Below the pieces are notes generated by a model, which ran no database searches, was not told the origin of the DNA, and saw nothing but the letters and a program-made list of their open reading frames with translations. Position numbers and translations under genes: made by a program. A stretch of DNA of 64,000 nucleotides from an archaeon. Lineage in GTDB: Archaea > Micrarchaeota > Micrarchaeia > Anstonellales > Bilamarchaeaceae. How positions within the stretch are numbered: position 1 is the stretch's first letter; each line of letters opens with the position of its first letter. Location of the stretch: contig JAGVNI010000008.1 in NCBI GenBank assembly GCA_020053355.1, forward strand, positions 141,195 to 205,194, read 5' to 3'. This document shows, piece by piece, positions 1-7,433 of the stretch.

Positions 1-6
1 CCGTAC

Positions 7-738
7 ATGAAAGGACTCTCTATATTTCTCGCTATACTGGCGGCAGGGATGCTTGTTTTCGGGTGCACTTACAGCACGCAGAACTCAGTCAATTACAGCA
101 CCGGCAATTCCAATGACACTGCCGGCGCTTCAGCGCCCGGTGGGACGCAGAACCCGTCCGGGGGGGCCAATTCAGGCACAACCCAGCCTTCGGGAACATC
201 CGGCGGGGCTGACCCTTCGACAGCTGGCGCTTCAGGAACCGGAACGCCGGCAGCAACTGAGCCCGGCAATACGCCATCCCCGGATTTTTCGGGGAAAATT
301 TATTCGGACCTTATCGGGTCGGGAACGGCTAGCCAGTGCACCGTTTCATATACGAGCGAGGCGGACGGCGCAGTGGTGCTGAAGATTTATTTCGACGGAA
401 AGCACAATATGAGGATTGAGCAGCCTACCGGCTATCCGGACTGCCCATCAGCGCTCATGGTTTACAAGGGGGACTCATCAGGCAACGGAATGCTGTACCT
501 CTCCTGCCCCGGTCATAACGAGGAGGCGCTCGGACAGAAGTTCGGAACGCACGAGCAATGCGTTTGGCAGTCGATGGAAATCGAGGAGCAATGGGGCGGA
601 ATAGGCACTTCAAGCAGGGGCATCGAGAATGGATATTCCTCCCCGATGCTGGAGTACCTGCCTTCGCCGGTATATAGCTGCCAGCAATGGACGTTGGACA
701 GCTCCAAATTCGATACGAACGGATTCGTCTGCGATTGA
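7..738 (+). CDS. Exported lipoprotein, function unknown
   Basis: Membrane-anchored lipoprotein of unknown role. Residues 1-20 form a lysine-led hydrophobic signal peptide ending in a lipobox (VFGC, Cys20), so the mature protein is probably lipid-attached outside the cell. Residues ~21-95 are a Ser/Thr/Gly/Pro/Asn-rich flexible linker. The globular part (~95-243) has six cysteines (in SQC, PDC, LSC, EQC, YSC and the final VCD), an even number that could make three disulfides. The ATG lies 6 bp from the window edge, so the promoter is not visible. The architecture (lipobox plus low-complexity linker) resembles the cytochrome b5 lipoprotein at 54931, but no heme motif is present. No family recognised. 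Confidence 0.75.
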   Translation: MKGLSIFLAILAAGMLVFGCTYSTQNSVNYSTGNSNDTAGASAPGGTQNPSGGANSGTTQPSGTSGGADPSTAGASGTGTPAATEPGNTPSPDFSGKIYSDLIGSGTASQCTVSYTSEADGAVVLKIYFDGKHNMRIEQPTGYPDCPSALMVYKGDSSGNGMLYLSCPGHNEEALGQKFGTHEQCVWQSMEIEEQWGGIGTSSRGIENGYSSPMLEYLPSPVYSCQQWTLDSSKFDTNGFVCD

Positions 739-806
739 AGCTCCATAAGCGCACCGGGCTGAAAAACGGCCGCAGGCACAATCTTTTATTTGGTTGCATA
801 TCCAAT

Positions 807-830
807 AGGAAATTCACGCAGGGGTTGCGC
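807..830 (+). repeat. Duplicated 5' end of tRNA-Leu with leader
   Basis: The segment matches 927-950 (aggaaatt, a few variable bases, then gcaggggttgc), which is the leader and first bases of tRNA-Leu. A TATA-like stretch (tcttttattt, 782-791) lies at the same distance upstream as aaaatttatc lies before the real tRNA. The rest of 831-926 shows no tRNA body and no convincing gene. It looks like a truncated promoter-plus-5'-end copy, perhaps left by an earlier integration or recombination at this tRNA. Confidence 0.5.
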
Positions 831-938
831 ATGAACAATGCGCATCCAAGTTGCGTCCCATCATCAAACACCCGGATTGAGATTGCCTCAAGAAGTTTGA
901 TGAAAATTTATCATTAGAGAAGCTGTAGGAAATTTTCT

Positions 939-1022
939 GCAGGGGTTGCCGAGTGGTCAAAGGCGCCAGGTTCAGGGCCTGGTCGGTTAGTCCGTTCGAG
1001 TGTTCGAATCACTTCCCCTGCA
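939..1022 (+). tRNA. tRNA-Leu (anticodon CAG)
   Basis: Complete leucine tRNA. Acceptor GCAGGGG (939-945) pairs with CCCCTGC (1015-1021), discriminator A1022. The anticodon stem CCAGG/CCTGG encloses the loop TTCAGGG, anticodon CAG. A long variable arm follows, as expected for a class II tRNA, then the T arm with loop TTCGAAT. No intron and no encoded CCA. An A/T-rich box (aaaatttatc, ~902-911) sits about 30 bp upstream as a likely TATA element. Its 3' end is the attachment site for the adjacent integrase island. Confidence 0.93.
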
Positions 1023-1045
1023 ATTATACTCGTTCTGAGTTCACT
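1013..1045 (+). repeat. Left attachment region (tRNA-Leu 3' end and direct repeat)
   Basis: ttcccctgca (1013-1022) ends the tRNA and recurs at 5881-5890, 7223-7232 and 18179-18188. atactcgttctgagttcact (1026-1045) is repeated exactly at 7303-7322. An AATTGGAC half-palindrome follows the left copy (1089-1100, GTCTAATTGGAC) and the right copy (7323-7334, GTCCAATTGGAC). With the recombinase immediately downstream this is read as the left end of an integrated element. Confidence 0.7.
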
Positions 1046-1094
1046 AACTTGTCTTCCAGGATTTTTCTGGAAAATGGGGCAGAAAAGTGTCTAA

Positions 1095-2348
1095 TTGGAC
1101 ACAGAGGTTAAAATAGTCCAAACCGCCGGAGATGTAAGAATGGCGAGAATGGACCTATACGACTATCCGAAAAGGCTGGATTCGGCTTTGAAGAAGGTTG
1201 AGAACGATAAGGGGATTTCAGAGAAGAATAAGCGGGAGATTCTCTCATTTTGCCGCATAAGGCTCGCTAAGGGTTCTTCTAAGGCACGAGTTGCGAAAGT
1301 CGCCTACTGTCTTCGTTATTGGGCTGTCTGGCTTGGCTCGGATTTTGAGAAAACGAAGAAAGAGAGAGTTATTGACCTCATAGGCGAGCTAGAAAAGCAC
1401 GAGTTCTCAGAATACACGAAATATGATTTCAAGATAGTCCTGAAGATGTTCTTCAAATGGCTCAAAGGAAAGGATGAATTCTTCCCACCCGAGATTAGCT
1501 GGCTAAAACCCCGTCTGAAGAACGAAAAGCACAAATTGCCCGAAGACCTCTTGACCGATGACGATGTCCTAAAGATGGTCGACGCTGCCCGTACGTTGCG
1601 CGATAAGGCCTTTGTCCTTGTCTTATACGAGTCCGGTTGCAGGATTGGAGAGATGCTTACCCTGAAACTGAAAAATGTGATTTTCGACCAATACGGCGCG
1701 GTTTTGAGGGTAACAGGCAAAACAGGGGATAGGCGGGTTCGCATCATCAGCTCTGCCGCTATCCTGGCTTCCTGGGTGAATTCTCATCCCTACGCTAACC
1801 AGCAAGACACTATGCTATGGCCAGCTCTGGCAAGGAACAAAATGAACGAGCAGCGGATTATGAGCCACGCCTCGATGTACAAAATGCTCAAAATCATGGC
1901 TGAGAAGGCCGGGATAAGAAAGAGAATTCATCCTCATCTGTTCCGTCATTCAAGAGCTACGGCAATGGCTACCAAAATGACGGAGGCGCAGATGAAAGAG
2001 TACTTCGGTTGGGTTCAAGGATCCGACATGGCGGCAACGTATGTTCATCTCTCCGGGCGGGACGTAGATAATACGCTCCTGAAGATGCACGGCCTCATCA
2101 AAGAGGACGACACAACAACAAGCAAGATGGCAATAAGGCCATGTCCTCGATGTAAGGAAAACAACTCCCCAGTCTCCAAGTTCTGCACGCGCTGCGGCTC
2201 GCCGGTTGATGGCCGGATGGCAGAGATTGACCATGACCGCAAAACAAGCGATGAAGTGATGAACAAGCTCATGCAGGATGAGGAGTTCAAGGAATTCATC
2301 TTGAAGAAAATCACAGAGAAAGGACTGGATAAAATTATGACTTCATAG
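1095..2348 (+). CDS. Tyrosine recombinase/integrase with C-terminal zinc ribbon
   Basis: Site-specific DNA recombinase that presumably integrated the island into tRNA-Leu. An N-terminal SAM-like core-binding domain (~25-150) precedes the catalytic domain (~155-345), where the family residues are visible: Arg in SGCRIGEM, Lys in VTGKTGDRR, the HPHLFRH box, and the nucleophile Tyr in ATYVHLSG. An extra C-terminal zinc ribbon (CPRC...CTRC) and a short basic tail are added. The gene begins at TTG 1095, which overlaps a GTCTAATTGGAC palindrome that may be an operator; an in-frame ATG at 1140 is an alternative start. The 417-aa length is larger than minimal archaeal XerA proteins (~280-300 aa) because of the tail. 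Confidence 0.9.
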   Translation: MDTEVKIVQTAGDVRMARMDLYDYPKRLDSALKKVENDKGISEKNKREILSFCRIRLAKGSSKARVAKVAYCLRYWAVWLGSDFEKTKKERVIDLIGELEKHEFSEYTKYDFKIVLKMFFKWLKGKDEFFPPEISWLKPRLKNEKHKLPEDLLTDDDVLKMVDAARTLRDKAFVLVLYESGCRIGEMLTLKLKNVIFDQYGAVLRVTGKTGDRRVRIISSAAILASWVNSHPYANQQDTMLWPALARNKMNEQRIMSHASMYKMLKIMAEKAGIRKRIHPHLFRHSRATAMATKMTEAQMKEYFGWVQGSDMAATYVHLSGRDVDNTLLKMHGLIKEDDTTTSKMAIRPCPRCKENNSPVSKFCTRCGSPVDGRMAEIDHDRKTSDEVMNKLMQDEEFKEFILKKITEKGLDKIMTS

Positions 2349-2349
2349 C

Positions 2350-3060
2350 TTGAGGTCGTAATTCAGGTCGTAATATTTTGGGCGAGATTACGGCCTGTTT
2401 TCAGGTCGTAATTTTTTCAATTTCTAATGAGATACACCTTAATTCATTCAAAAACGCAAGGTTAGCTCGTAATTAATTATTGTCCCTGGGTGGCGTCAGT
2501 TTCATCTAGGGGTCATATCGAGGACGAACTTGAGGTCGTAATTTTTTCGGTTGGATTACGCCCTATTTTCAGGCCGTAATTTTTTCATATTTGAAGGATA
2601 TACGCCTTATCTCATGCGAAAATGCAAGGTTGTTGTCCCATTAATTATTGTCCCTCCCCCCTACTGAGCCAACCTTCACAATCTGTTTTCGACGATATTT
2701 ATAGCAATAAGGGTTCTTATTGTTCTAAGGCTTATCTCGCCATGACTCAGGTCGCCAAACGGGTGTTTTTATCGATATTTTACAATAAGAATTCGCAATT
2801 GCGTATGCGTTCCGGGCTTTATCTCGCCAATATTTTGAAAAAAAGTTGTGGGGAATTAAAGATAATCCCCGGGCGTCTTTTCAATTGGTGAATGGTCGAA
2901 ATGATTGTCTGAGGTCAAATTTGAGGTCAAACTGTACCCCTCGTTAATTTGACCTATTTTGAGGTCAAAATTTCTCAAGAAATTGAAGAGATAAGGCGTG
3001 TCTTGCAAGAAAATGCATTATTTACTGTTCATTATTATTGTGCTACGGATTAATTATTAT
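2350..3060 (+). repeat. Three diverged tandem units with hairpin plus poly-T
   Basis: The gene-free stretch 2349-3195 holds three related units at ~2350-2492, ~2530-2660 and ~2909-3060. Each has a forward word (AGGTCGTAAT in units 1 and 2, AGGTCAAAT in unit 3), then its inverse (ATTACGGCCT, ATTACGCCCT, ATTTGACCT), a six-base loop, the forward word again and a T-run. The inverse word can therefore pair with either the upstream or the downstream copy. A conserved tail follows, including attaattattgtccct in units 1 and 2 (2471, 2641) and a decayed form in unit 3. Between units 2 and 3, cttatctcgcca recurs (~2733, ~2820). I see no convincing protein gene in this stretch. Confidence 0.65.
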
Positions 3061-3195
3061 GTCGGCAGCCGAATCAAAAGTCTCTTAAAAGCTAACCAAG
3101 ATAAAGTATCTGGCGATGAAGCTCACCTAGCACAACGCTAAACCGCCCCTTAGAGGGCTGACAGCTTCTACTTTTCGTAATAAGAGGTTGTGCCA

Positions 3196-3348
3196 ATGAC
3201 CGGTGAATATACATGGATATGTCCGACATGCCGCATGAGTTCTAGTATGAACTATCAGTTATCCCGAAAAGACGATATACTCGTCTGCACCAAGAATCCC
3301 GAGCACAAATTCAGGTTGGGGAAAGACGGATTCCTGAAATCGGTTTGA
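3196..3348 (+). CDS. Small zinc-ribbon-like protein (50 aa)
   Basis: Short gene starting at ATG 3196. Near the N terminus it encodes the knuckle CPTC (in TWICPTCRM), followed by a third Cys (LVCTK) and a His (PEHKF) that could complete a metal site. The C-terminal half resembles the tail of a winged or ribbon domain (KFRLGKDGFLKSV). It ends 24 bp before the antiporter start, in the same direction, so it could be the first gene of a small transporter operon and perhaps its regulator. The function is not recognised; codon structure, zinc knuckle and operon position are the support. Confidence 0.55.
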   Translation: MTGEYTWICPTCRMSSSMNYQLSRKDDILVCTKNPEHKFRLGKDGFLKSV

Positions 3349-3372
3349 GTCCTCTTTGGAAAGGTGAACTTG

Positions 3373-4572
3373 ATGGACCCGACCTTGGTTCCTTTAGTCG
3401 CAGGGATTCTGGTATTTCTGGCCAGCCTCATCTCTTTGAGACTTGGTCTTTCGGTTGCGATAATAGAAATACTGCTCGGCGTAATCGCAGGCAACTATCT
3501 TGGTATGCAGCATGAGCCATGGATGACTTATCTGGCAGGCTTTGGTGGTATCCTGCTCACCTTCCTCGCAGGAGCAGAGGTCGATGTGGATCTTATGCGG
3601 GAGAAGTTCAAGGAAAGTATGCTGATAGGCAGCGCTTCGTTTCTCTTGCCCTTCTTAGGCGCACTTCTATATTGCTATCTTGTGGCGGGATGGACGCTAA
3701 ACGCCTCCCTCATCGCAGGTGTCGCGTTGTCCACGACCTCACTGGCGGTCGTCTATTCCGTCCTTGTCGAGACCGGTTTGACAAAAACAGAGCTAGGAAA
3801 GCTGATTATGGCCGCTACGTTCGTCACAGACATAGGGACTGCTCTCGCGTTAAGCATCCTTTTCATCAAGCCTTCCCTTTATACCGGCGTTTTCCTAGTT
3901 GTTTCTATTGCCGTCATCTGGATTGCGACAAAATTTTCCCATCTCGTTTTCCATAACCCACGCCTGAAAGGCAGGGTAATAGAACCAGAGATCAAGTACC
4001 TCTTCGTTCTTCTGCTTATCTTCATATATCTCGCGGGAATAGGGGACAGCCACGCCGTCCTCCCTGCCTTCGTGCTCGGCCTAGCCATGTCGAAGCACTT
4101 TACAGAAAGCCCCGAAACGCTGGCAGTAAGAAACCGCCTTAGGACCGTAGCATATGCCTTAATCACGCCTTTCTTCTTCATCATCGGCGGCATGAGGGTA
4201 TCTCTTCCGATGGTTGCGGCAGCATTCGGCTTGTTTGTCGCGTTATTCCTGGTAAAGCAGGTCATGAAATTCATCGGGGTATATTTCCTTGCTAAGAAAT
4301 TCATGCCGAAAGAAGAAATGTATACGACCCTTTTAATGAGCACCGGGCTGACATTCGGCACGATAGCGAGCGTTTTCGGTCTTCAGGTCGGATATATCGA
4401 CCAGGTACAGTTCTCGGTCCTTATCGCTGTCGTCATAGCCAGCGCCGTGATACCTACATTTGTCGCTCAAAAATGGTTCAGACCGGTTCATTCCGAAGAC
4501 TTTGTAGAAACAAACGGCACTAAAGATAATCTTAATGAGAGGCGTGAAGCCCGGGAGGGTGAACAGAAATGA
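3373..4572 (+). CDS. Cation/proton antiporter (CPA2/Kef-like)
   Basis: Integral membrane monovalent cation:proton antiporter of the NhaS3/KefB-type family. About 12 hydrophobic helices cover most of the ~400 residues. Family features include the N-terminal LASLISLRLGLSVAIIEILLGVIAGN region, an acidic residue in the LAGAEVDVDLM helix, and VTDIGTALALS, which carries the exchange-site Asp. No C-terminal TrkA-N nucleotide domain is present; the tail is short and charged. ATG 3373 has a ggtga ribosome-binding site 5 bp upstream; GTG 3364 is an in-frame alternative. It overlaps the MFS gene by 4 bp (ATGA), so the two are translationally coupled cargo of the integrated island. Confidence 0.88.
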   Translation: MDPTLVPLVAGILVFLASLISLRLGLSVAIIEILLGVIAGNYLGMQHEPWMTYLAGFGGILLTFLAGAEVDVDLMREKFKESMLIGSASFLLPFLGALLYCYLVAGWTLNASLIAGVALSTTSLAVVYSVLVETGLTKTELGKLIMAATFVTDIGTALALSILFIKPSLYTGVFLVVSIAVIWIATKFSHLVFHNPRLKGRVIEPEIKYLFVLLLIFIYLAGIGDSHAVLPAFVLGLAMSKHFTESPETLAVRNRLRTVAYALITPFFFIIGGMRVSLPMVAAAFGLFVALFLVKQVMKFIGVYFLAKKFMPKEEMYTTLLMSTGLTFGTIASVFGLQVGYIDQVQFSVLIAVVIASAVIPTFVAQKWFRPVHSEDFVETNGTKDNLNERREAREGEQK

Positions 4573-5783
4573 AAAAGGAAGGATGGCTGAACTCGACGGT
4601 ATTGGGTGCGGGGTTAACGAGTTTTCTATCAGACTTTGGTCATGAGGCCGTAACGGTCCTGCTTCCTTCGTTTCTGATAACGCTTGGCGCTCCAGCATAC
4701 GCTTTGGGCCTTATCGAAGGTGCAAGCGATGGCCTCTCAAGCTTCGTTAAGCTGTTTTCCGGCTACTACTCTGATAAACTCGGCAAGCGCAAGGAATTCG
4801 CCATACTTGGCTACATCGCCACAGGCCTTTTCCCCGCGATTCTCGCTGTTGCGGTCTCATGGCCGATGGTCCTTTTAGGGCGCACCTTTGGCTGGATGGG
4901 ACGCGGCACCAGGGGCCCGCCGCGCGATGCAATACTCGCCAAATCTGTGGAAGAGAAAGATCTTGGGAAAGCTTTCGGAGTCCATAGGGCTGGCGATACG
5001 CTGGGGGCGATATTGGGACCGGTGGCTGCCTTTGCCATTGTGGGTGCTATCGGTTTAAGAGAAATTTTCTGGCTTGCGTTGATTCCAGGCATCCTTGCGG
5101 TCCTGACCTTCTGGCTTCTGGTGAAGGAGAAGAATCCGGTGCCCTCAGGGGAAAAAAGGACGATTATAGCTTCGCTAACTGGCATGCCCAGCAGATTCAA
5201 AACATTCCTGAGCGCTATACTGGTCTTCGGCATCGCCGATTTCTCCCACACCCTGCTGATATCATTTGCTGTCATAACTCTTACTCCTTCGTTGGGGTTC
5301 GTTCAGGCTACCGCGGCAGGGGTTGGCCTTTATACAATCAGAAACATCGTATATGCGCTTGCATGCTATCCTTTCGGGGCGTGGGGTGATAAGTTCGGAA
5401 GAAGAAAAATGCTCGCAATAGGGTATGCTATTGCAGTGCTCACCTTCATCGGTTTCATTTTGGCGCCTCCGAATCTGGTCCTCTACGGGATTTTGTTCGC
5501 GATGGGAGGAGCGTTCATTGCAGCAGAAGACACGCTTGAGGGGGCTGTTGCCGGAGAGTTGGTGAAGGAAAAGAAAAGGGGCCTCGGTTTCGGCGCTTTG
5601 GCCACCGCAAACGGCATAGGCGATTTCGTATCTAGCGTTGTGGTTGGCGTCCTGTGGGCGTTTTTCGGTTTCGCTGCCGGTTTTGCCTTTTCAGCAGTAC
5701 TTGGATTGGCAGGAACTTTAATGCTGTTGTGGACGAATCATACCGCTAAGGATGGATGTGCGGGATTCAAGCAGCAGCCATAA
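4569..5783 (+). CDS. Major facilitator superfamily transporter
   Basis: Twelve-helix secondary transporter of ~404 aa, probably an exporter. The MFS loop 2-3 signature appears as GYYSDKLGKRKEF and its second-half counterpart as GAWGDKFGRRKML. The motif GRTFGWMGRGTRGPPRDAIL is typical of a subgroup of archaeal and bacterial drug or small-molecule exporters, and VHRAGDTLGAILGP is the antiporter-type helix 5 motif. The ATG overlaps the antiporter stop, so the two are co-transcribed. The substrate cannot be read from sequence. It ends shortly before the repeat-rich segment 5784-6302. Confidence 0.87.
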   Translation: MKKEGWLNSTVLGAGLTSFLSDFGHEAVTVLLPSFLITLGAPAYALGLIEGASDGLSSFVKLFSGYYSDKLGKRKEFAILGYIATGLFPAILAVAVSWPMVLLGRTFGWMGRGTRGPPRDAILAKSVEEKDLGKAFGVHRAGDTLGAILGPVAAFAIVGAIGLREIFWLALIPGILAVLTFWLLVKEKNPVPSGEKRTIIASLTGMPSRFKTFLSAILVFGIADFSHTLLISFAVITLTPSLGFVQATAAGVGLYTIRNIVYALACYPFGAWGDKFGRRKMLAIGYAIAVLTFIGFILAPPNLVLYGILFAMGGAFIAAEDTLEGAVAGELVKEKKRGLGFGALATANGIGDFVSSVVVGVLWAFFGFAAGFAFSAVLGLAGTLMLLWTNHTAKDGCAGFKQQP

Positions 5784-5819
5784 TATGTGTCATTCAGAGC
5801 TCGCTTTATATTCTTCTCG

Positions 5820-5890
5820 CCTCAGAAGCCCAGACGGTGGTTTGGTTAAACCTCTGCTCTCAGAACGGTTCTGGGGTATCTTCCCCTGCA
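5820..5890 (+). repeat. Structured repeat, left half of an interrupted copy
   Basis: Matches 18064-18099 plus 18150-18188: cctcagaa, ggtggtttgg, ttaaacc, then ctctgctctcagaacggt and tctggggtatcttcccctgca. Three small hairpins are possible (GGTTT/AAACC, CAGAA/TTCTG, GGGG/CCCC), so it may be a structured RNA or folded attachment site. It ends in ttcccctgca, the tRNA-Leu 3' sequence. The matching right half is not adjacent but at 7223-7290. Confidence 0.6.
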
Positions 5891-6064
5891 CTCTGATCTG
5901 GTCTGAGGTCTTACCTTTTTAGGACCTCAGATCTGATCTCAAATCCTTCCCTAGCGTCTTCTGATCTGGTCTAAGTTTGACCAGATGGTTTCCGTCTGCC
6001 GAGAGAGGGTCTGAGATAGGTTCTATTTAAACTCAGGCCTGAAGGTATCACGTCGATCATCAAG

Positions 6065-6223
6065 CACAATGCTTTTGTCAACCTCAAAAAACATTGTACA
6101 AGGTCTTTTTTCATTTATAAAGAAACACAATGAAAACACAATAGTTCAAGCGTTCCAAAGGCGTCGAACACAATGAAACAAGCGTTTTAGCCGTACTGAG
6201 ATGATTGAGAGCGAGCCATTGTG
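6065..6223. repeat. CACAATG iterons
   Basis: CACAATG or a close variant occurs six times in ~160 bp: 6065-6071, 6126-6132, 6137-6143 (CACAATA), 6169-6175, and inverted at 6092-6097 (CATTGT) and 6217-6223 (CATTGTG). A TATA-like box (atttataaag, ~6112-6121) lies among them. Such clusters commonly bind a replication or repressor protein. The gene-free stretch 5784-6302 otherwise contains only the structured repeat and a tRNA-like fragment. Confidence 0.5.
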
Positions 6224-6227
6224 TGAA

Positions 6228-6248
6228 TCCCCTGCCCAGGATTCGAAC
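6228..6248 (-). repeat. tRNA 3'-end-like fragment
   Basis: On the minus strand this reads GTTCGAATCCTGGGCAGGGGA, shaped like a T loop, 3' T-stem (CTGGG) and 3' acceptor strand. The 5' half of the T stem is replaced by A-rich sequence and no tRNA body is present, so it is not a functional tRNA. It resembles an attachment core carried by an element that targets a tRNA 3' end. About 30 bp on, ctggaaaagtggggcagaaa resembles the sequence just inside the left end of the island (1068-1085). Confidence 0.45.
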
Positions 6249-6302
6249 TTTTTACATCAGTCAGAAATAATCGGAATCTGGAAAAGTGGGGCAGAAATCA
6301 GT

Positions 6303-7073
6303 TCATCGCATTTTTTCATTGGGTGAGTCAGGTGAGAATGGGTTTGAGCAATTCACAATATGCTCCGCAATCTTGTCAGCGACTTTGTGGCTGATATCAT
6401 CGGCGTTATAAGTATCGAGATAAAAAGGGCGAAGAACGAGTCCTTCAAAACCGCTCAAAACCATACAACCATCCAATAGCATCAGATGAACTGATGTTCC
6501 CTCAAGTTTTGTGTCCGCGGGTTTTCCTGACCAAGCGATAATGAGTTCAACAGACCTGCGATCATCGAAACCCCGCGATGTCAAATGCATATATATGTAC
6601 GGTGCAACTGTCCAAAACATTGTGGTTTGATCCGATTCACCTGCTAAGATCTGCCTAACATTACCTTGCACGAGTTCATCATATTTTTCTGATGCATCAT
6701 GATAATGCTTGAGCATCGCAATCCCGAAATCCATCTCGCTTTGGACAACAACTGTGGTTTTTGTAGCTAAAAATAATTGATCGGATCTTGTAAGGCGGTG
6801 AAGATGGCCCAATATTCTTGGGCATTCTATCCCCCACTTCTCTTTAGTTCCTTCCCATGCATGTCTTGCTTCTTCTGATGGGCTTGATCCAAAAGTGAAA
6901 TTTTTCTTCTTCAGCGGAGACCCATACGAAGCAAGTTCAAATAGTTTAGAGCCAAAACATGCGGATAGATATCCCATCAAAGTCTGCTTAAGTCGATCAA
7001 CAAAAGGATCGATGGCTTTCACCCTAACAGCTGACCCGGGTTTATCGGGTCTTGCAAATCTGGATGCTGCCAT
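6303..7073 (-). CDS. Unknown protein (256 aa) in insertion
   Basis: Not recognised. The start is placed at ATG 7073 (MAASRFARPD) because a TATA box (tatatttaaat, 7095-7105) is centred ~27 bp upstream, giving a leaderless transcript; a longer frame to 7178 exists but would overlap this promoter. Soluble, mixed alpha/beta composition, no signal peptide or membrane helix. Visible landmarks are a Tyr/Lys-rich start after a basic N terminus, a central YHDASEKYDELVQ helix, and a His/Cys pair near the end (EHIVNCSN). It is the only sizeable gene in the 1.34 kb insertion and could encode a mobility, replication or cargo function. Confidence 0.65.
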   Translation of the reverse strand: MAASRFARPDKPGSAVRVKAIDPFVDRLKQTLMGYLSACFGSKLFELASYGSPLKKKNFTFGSSPSEEARHAWEGTKEKWGIECPRILGHLHRLTRSDQLFLATKTTVVVQSEMDFGIAMLKHYHDASEKYDELVQGNVRQILAGESDQTTMFWTVAPYIYMHLTSRGFDDRRSVELIIAWSGKPADTKLEGTSVHLMLLDGCMVLSGFEGLVLRPFYLDTYNADDISHKVADKIAEHIVNCSNPFSPDSPNEKMR

Positions 7074-7094
7074 GGGATGTTTCGTGTTAGCAAG

Positions 7095-7105
7095 TATATT
7101 TAAAT
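7095..7105 (-). promoter_or_regulatory. TATA box for the insertion gene
   Basis: The minus strand reads ATTTAAATATA, centred 27 bp upstream of ATG 7073, the normal archaeal spacing from TATA centre to transcription start; the mRNA would be leaderless. The gene-free stretch 7074-7459 holds this promoter, the right structured repeat, the right end of the island and the ArsR promoter. Confidence 0.65.
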
Positions 7106-7222
7106 GTGTGTGATTATGACTTTTCGGGTATAACTGGAGAGCCATACCGAATAGGCGAAAAATTGCGAGTCTGATCACTGCGATAAAAAAACCTTCAGAC
7201 CTCTGAGCTGCTCAGAGCATCC

Positions 7223-7290
7223 TTCCCCTGCAATAAACTTTAAGCCAGCCTTACCCCCGTCAAAGTTTAATCAAACATCCTGTCCGGTTT
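7223..7290 (+). repeat. Structured repeat, right half of the interrupted copy
   Basis: Matches 18179-18245: ttcccctgcaataaacttta, agcca, a variable stretch, tcaaagtttaatcaaacatc and ctg. AAACTTTA and TAAAGTTT-like arms (aaactttaa...caaagtttaa) can pair. It continues the sequence broken at 5890. The preceding bases (ctctgagctgctcagag) form a hairpin at the edge of the inserted segment. Confidence 0.6.
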
Positions 7291-7302
7291 CACCTTGCAG
7301 GG

Positions 7303-7334
7303 ATACTCGTTCTGAGTTCACTGTCCAATTGGAC
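7303..7334 (+). repeat. Right end of the tRNA-Leu island
   Basis: atactcgttctgagttcact (7303-7322) repeats 1026-1045 exactly and is followed at once by the perfect palindrome GTCCAATTGGAC (7323-7334); the related GTCTAATTGGAC at 1089-1100 overlaps the recombinase start. A further GTCCAAT half-site lies at ~7343. The two 20-bp copies bound about 6.28 kb. Confidence 0.65.
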
Positions 7335-7433
7335 GGCGATCAGTCCAATGGGCCTATGAACGCTTCGCGTTCATCCGATCACCCTTCTGGGCATACTTGT
7401 GCCCTCGTTGCGAGCAAACACGCAGCAGAACTA

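Larger units (their letters stand above)
5891..7232. mobile_element. 1.34 kb insertion flanked by ttcccctgca direct repeats
   Basis: The copy at 18064-18245 is continuous across ttcccctgca, while here the same sequence is split: left half ends at 5890, right half resumes at 7223. The intervening 1342 bp therefore looks inserted, with a 10-bp duplicated target identical to the tRNA-Leu 3' end. Just inside the ends are inverted repeats: TCTGAGGTC/GACCTCAGA (5902-5910/5923-5931) and CTCTGAG/CTCAGAG (7201-7217). The insert holds CACAATG iterons, a tRNA-like fragment and one unknown gene. No transposase motif is visible; integrase-type capture is an alternative. Confidence 0.55.

Noticed and set aside
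2622-2891. 89-codon open frame inside the tandem hairpin region
   Set aside because: It overlaps the repeat units, has no ribosome-binding site or promoter at the right distance, and its composition follows the repeats rather than a protein.
2350-3060. CRISPR array
   Set aside because: Only three diverged units with irregular spacing; no identical direct repeats, no uniform spacers, no cas genes.
5820-5890. A tRNA gene, suggested by the ending cttcccctgca
   Set aside because: No matching 5' acceptor strand, no T loop and no anticodon arm can be built; the same holds for the 18 kb copy.
6201-6323. Short plus-strand frame across the tRNA-like fragment
   Set aside because: It translates the tRNA-like sequence, lacks a start signal and runs into the 3' end of the opposite gene.
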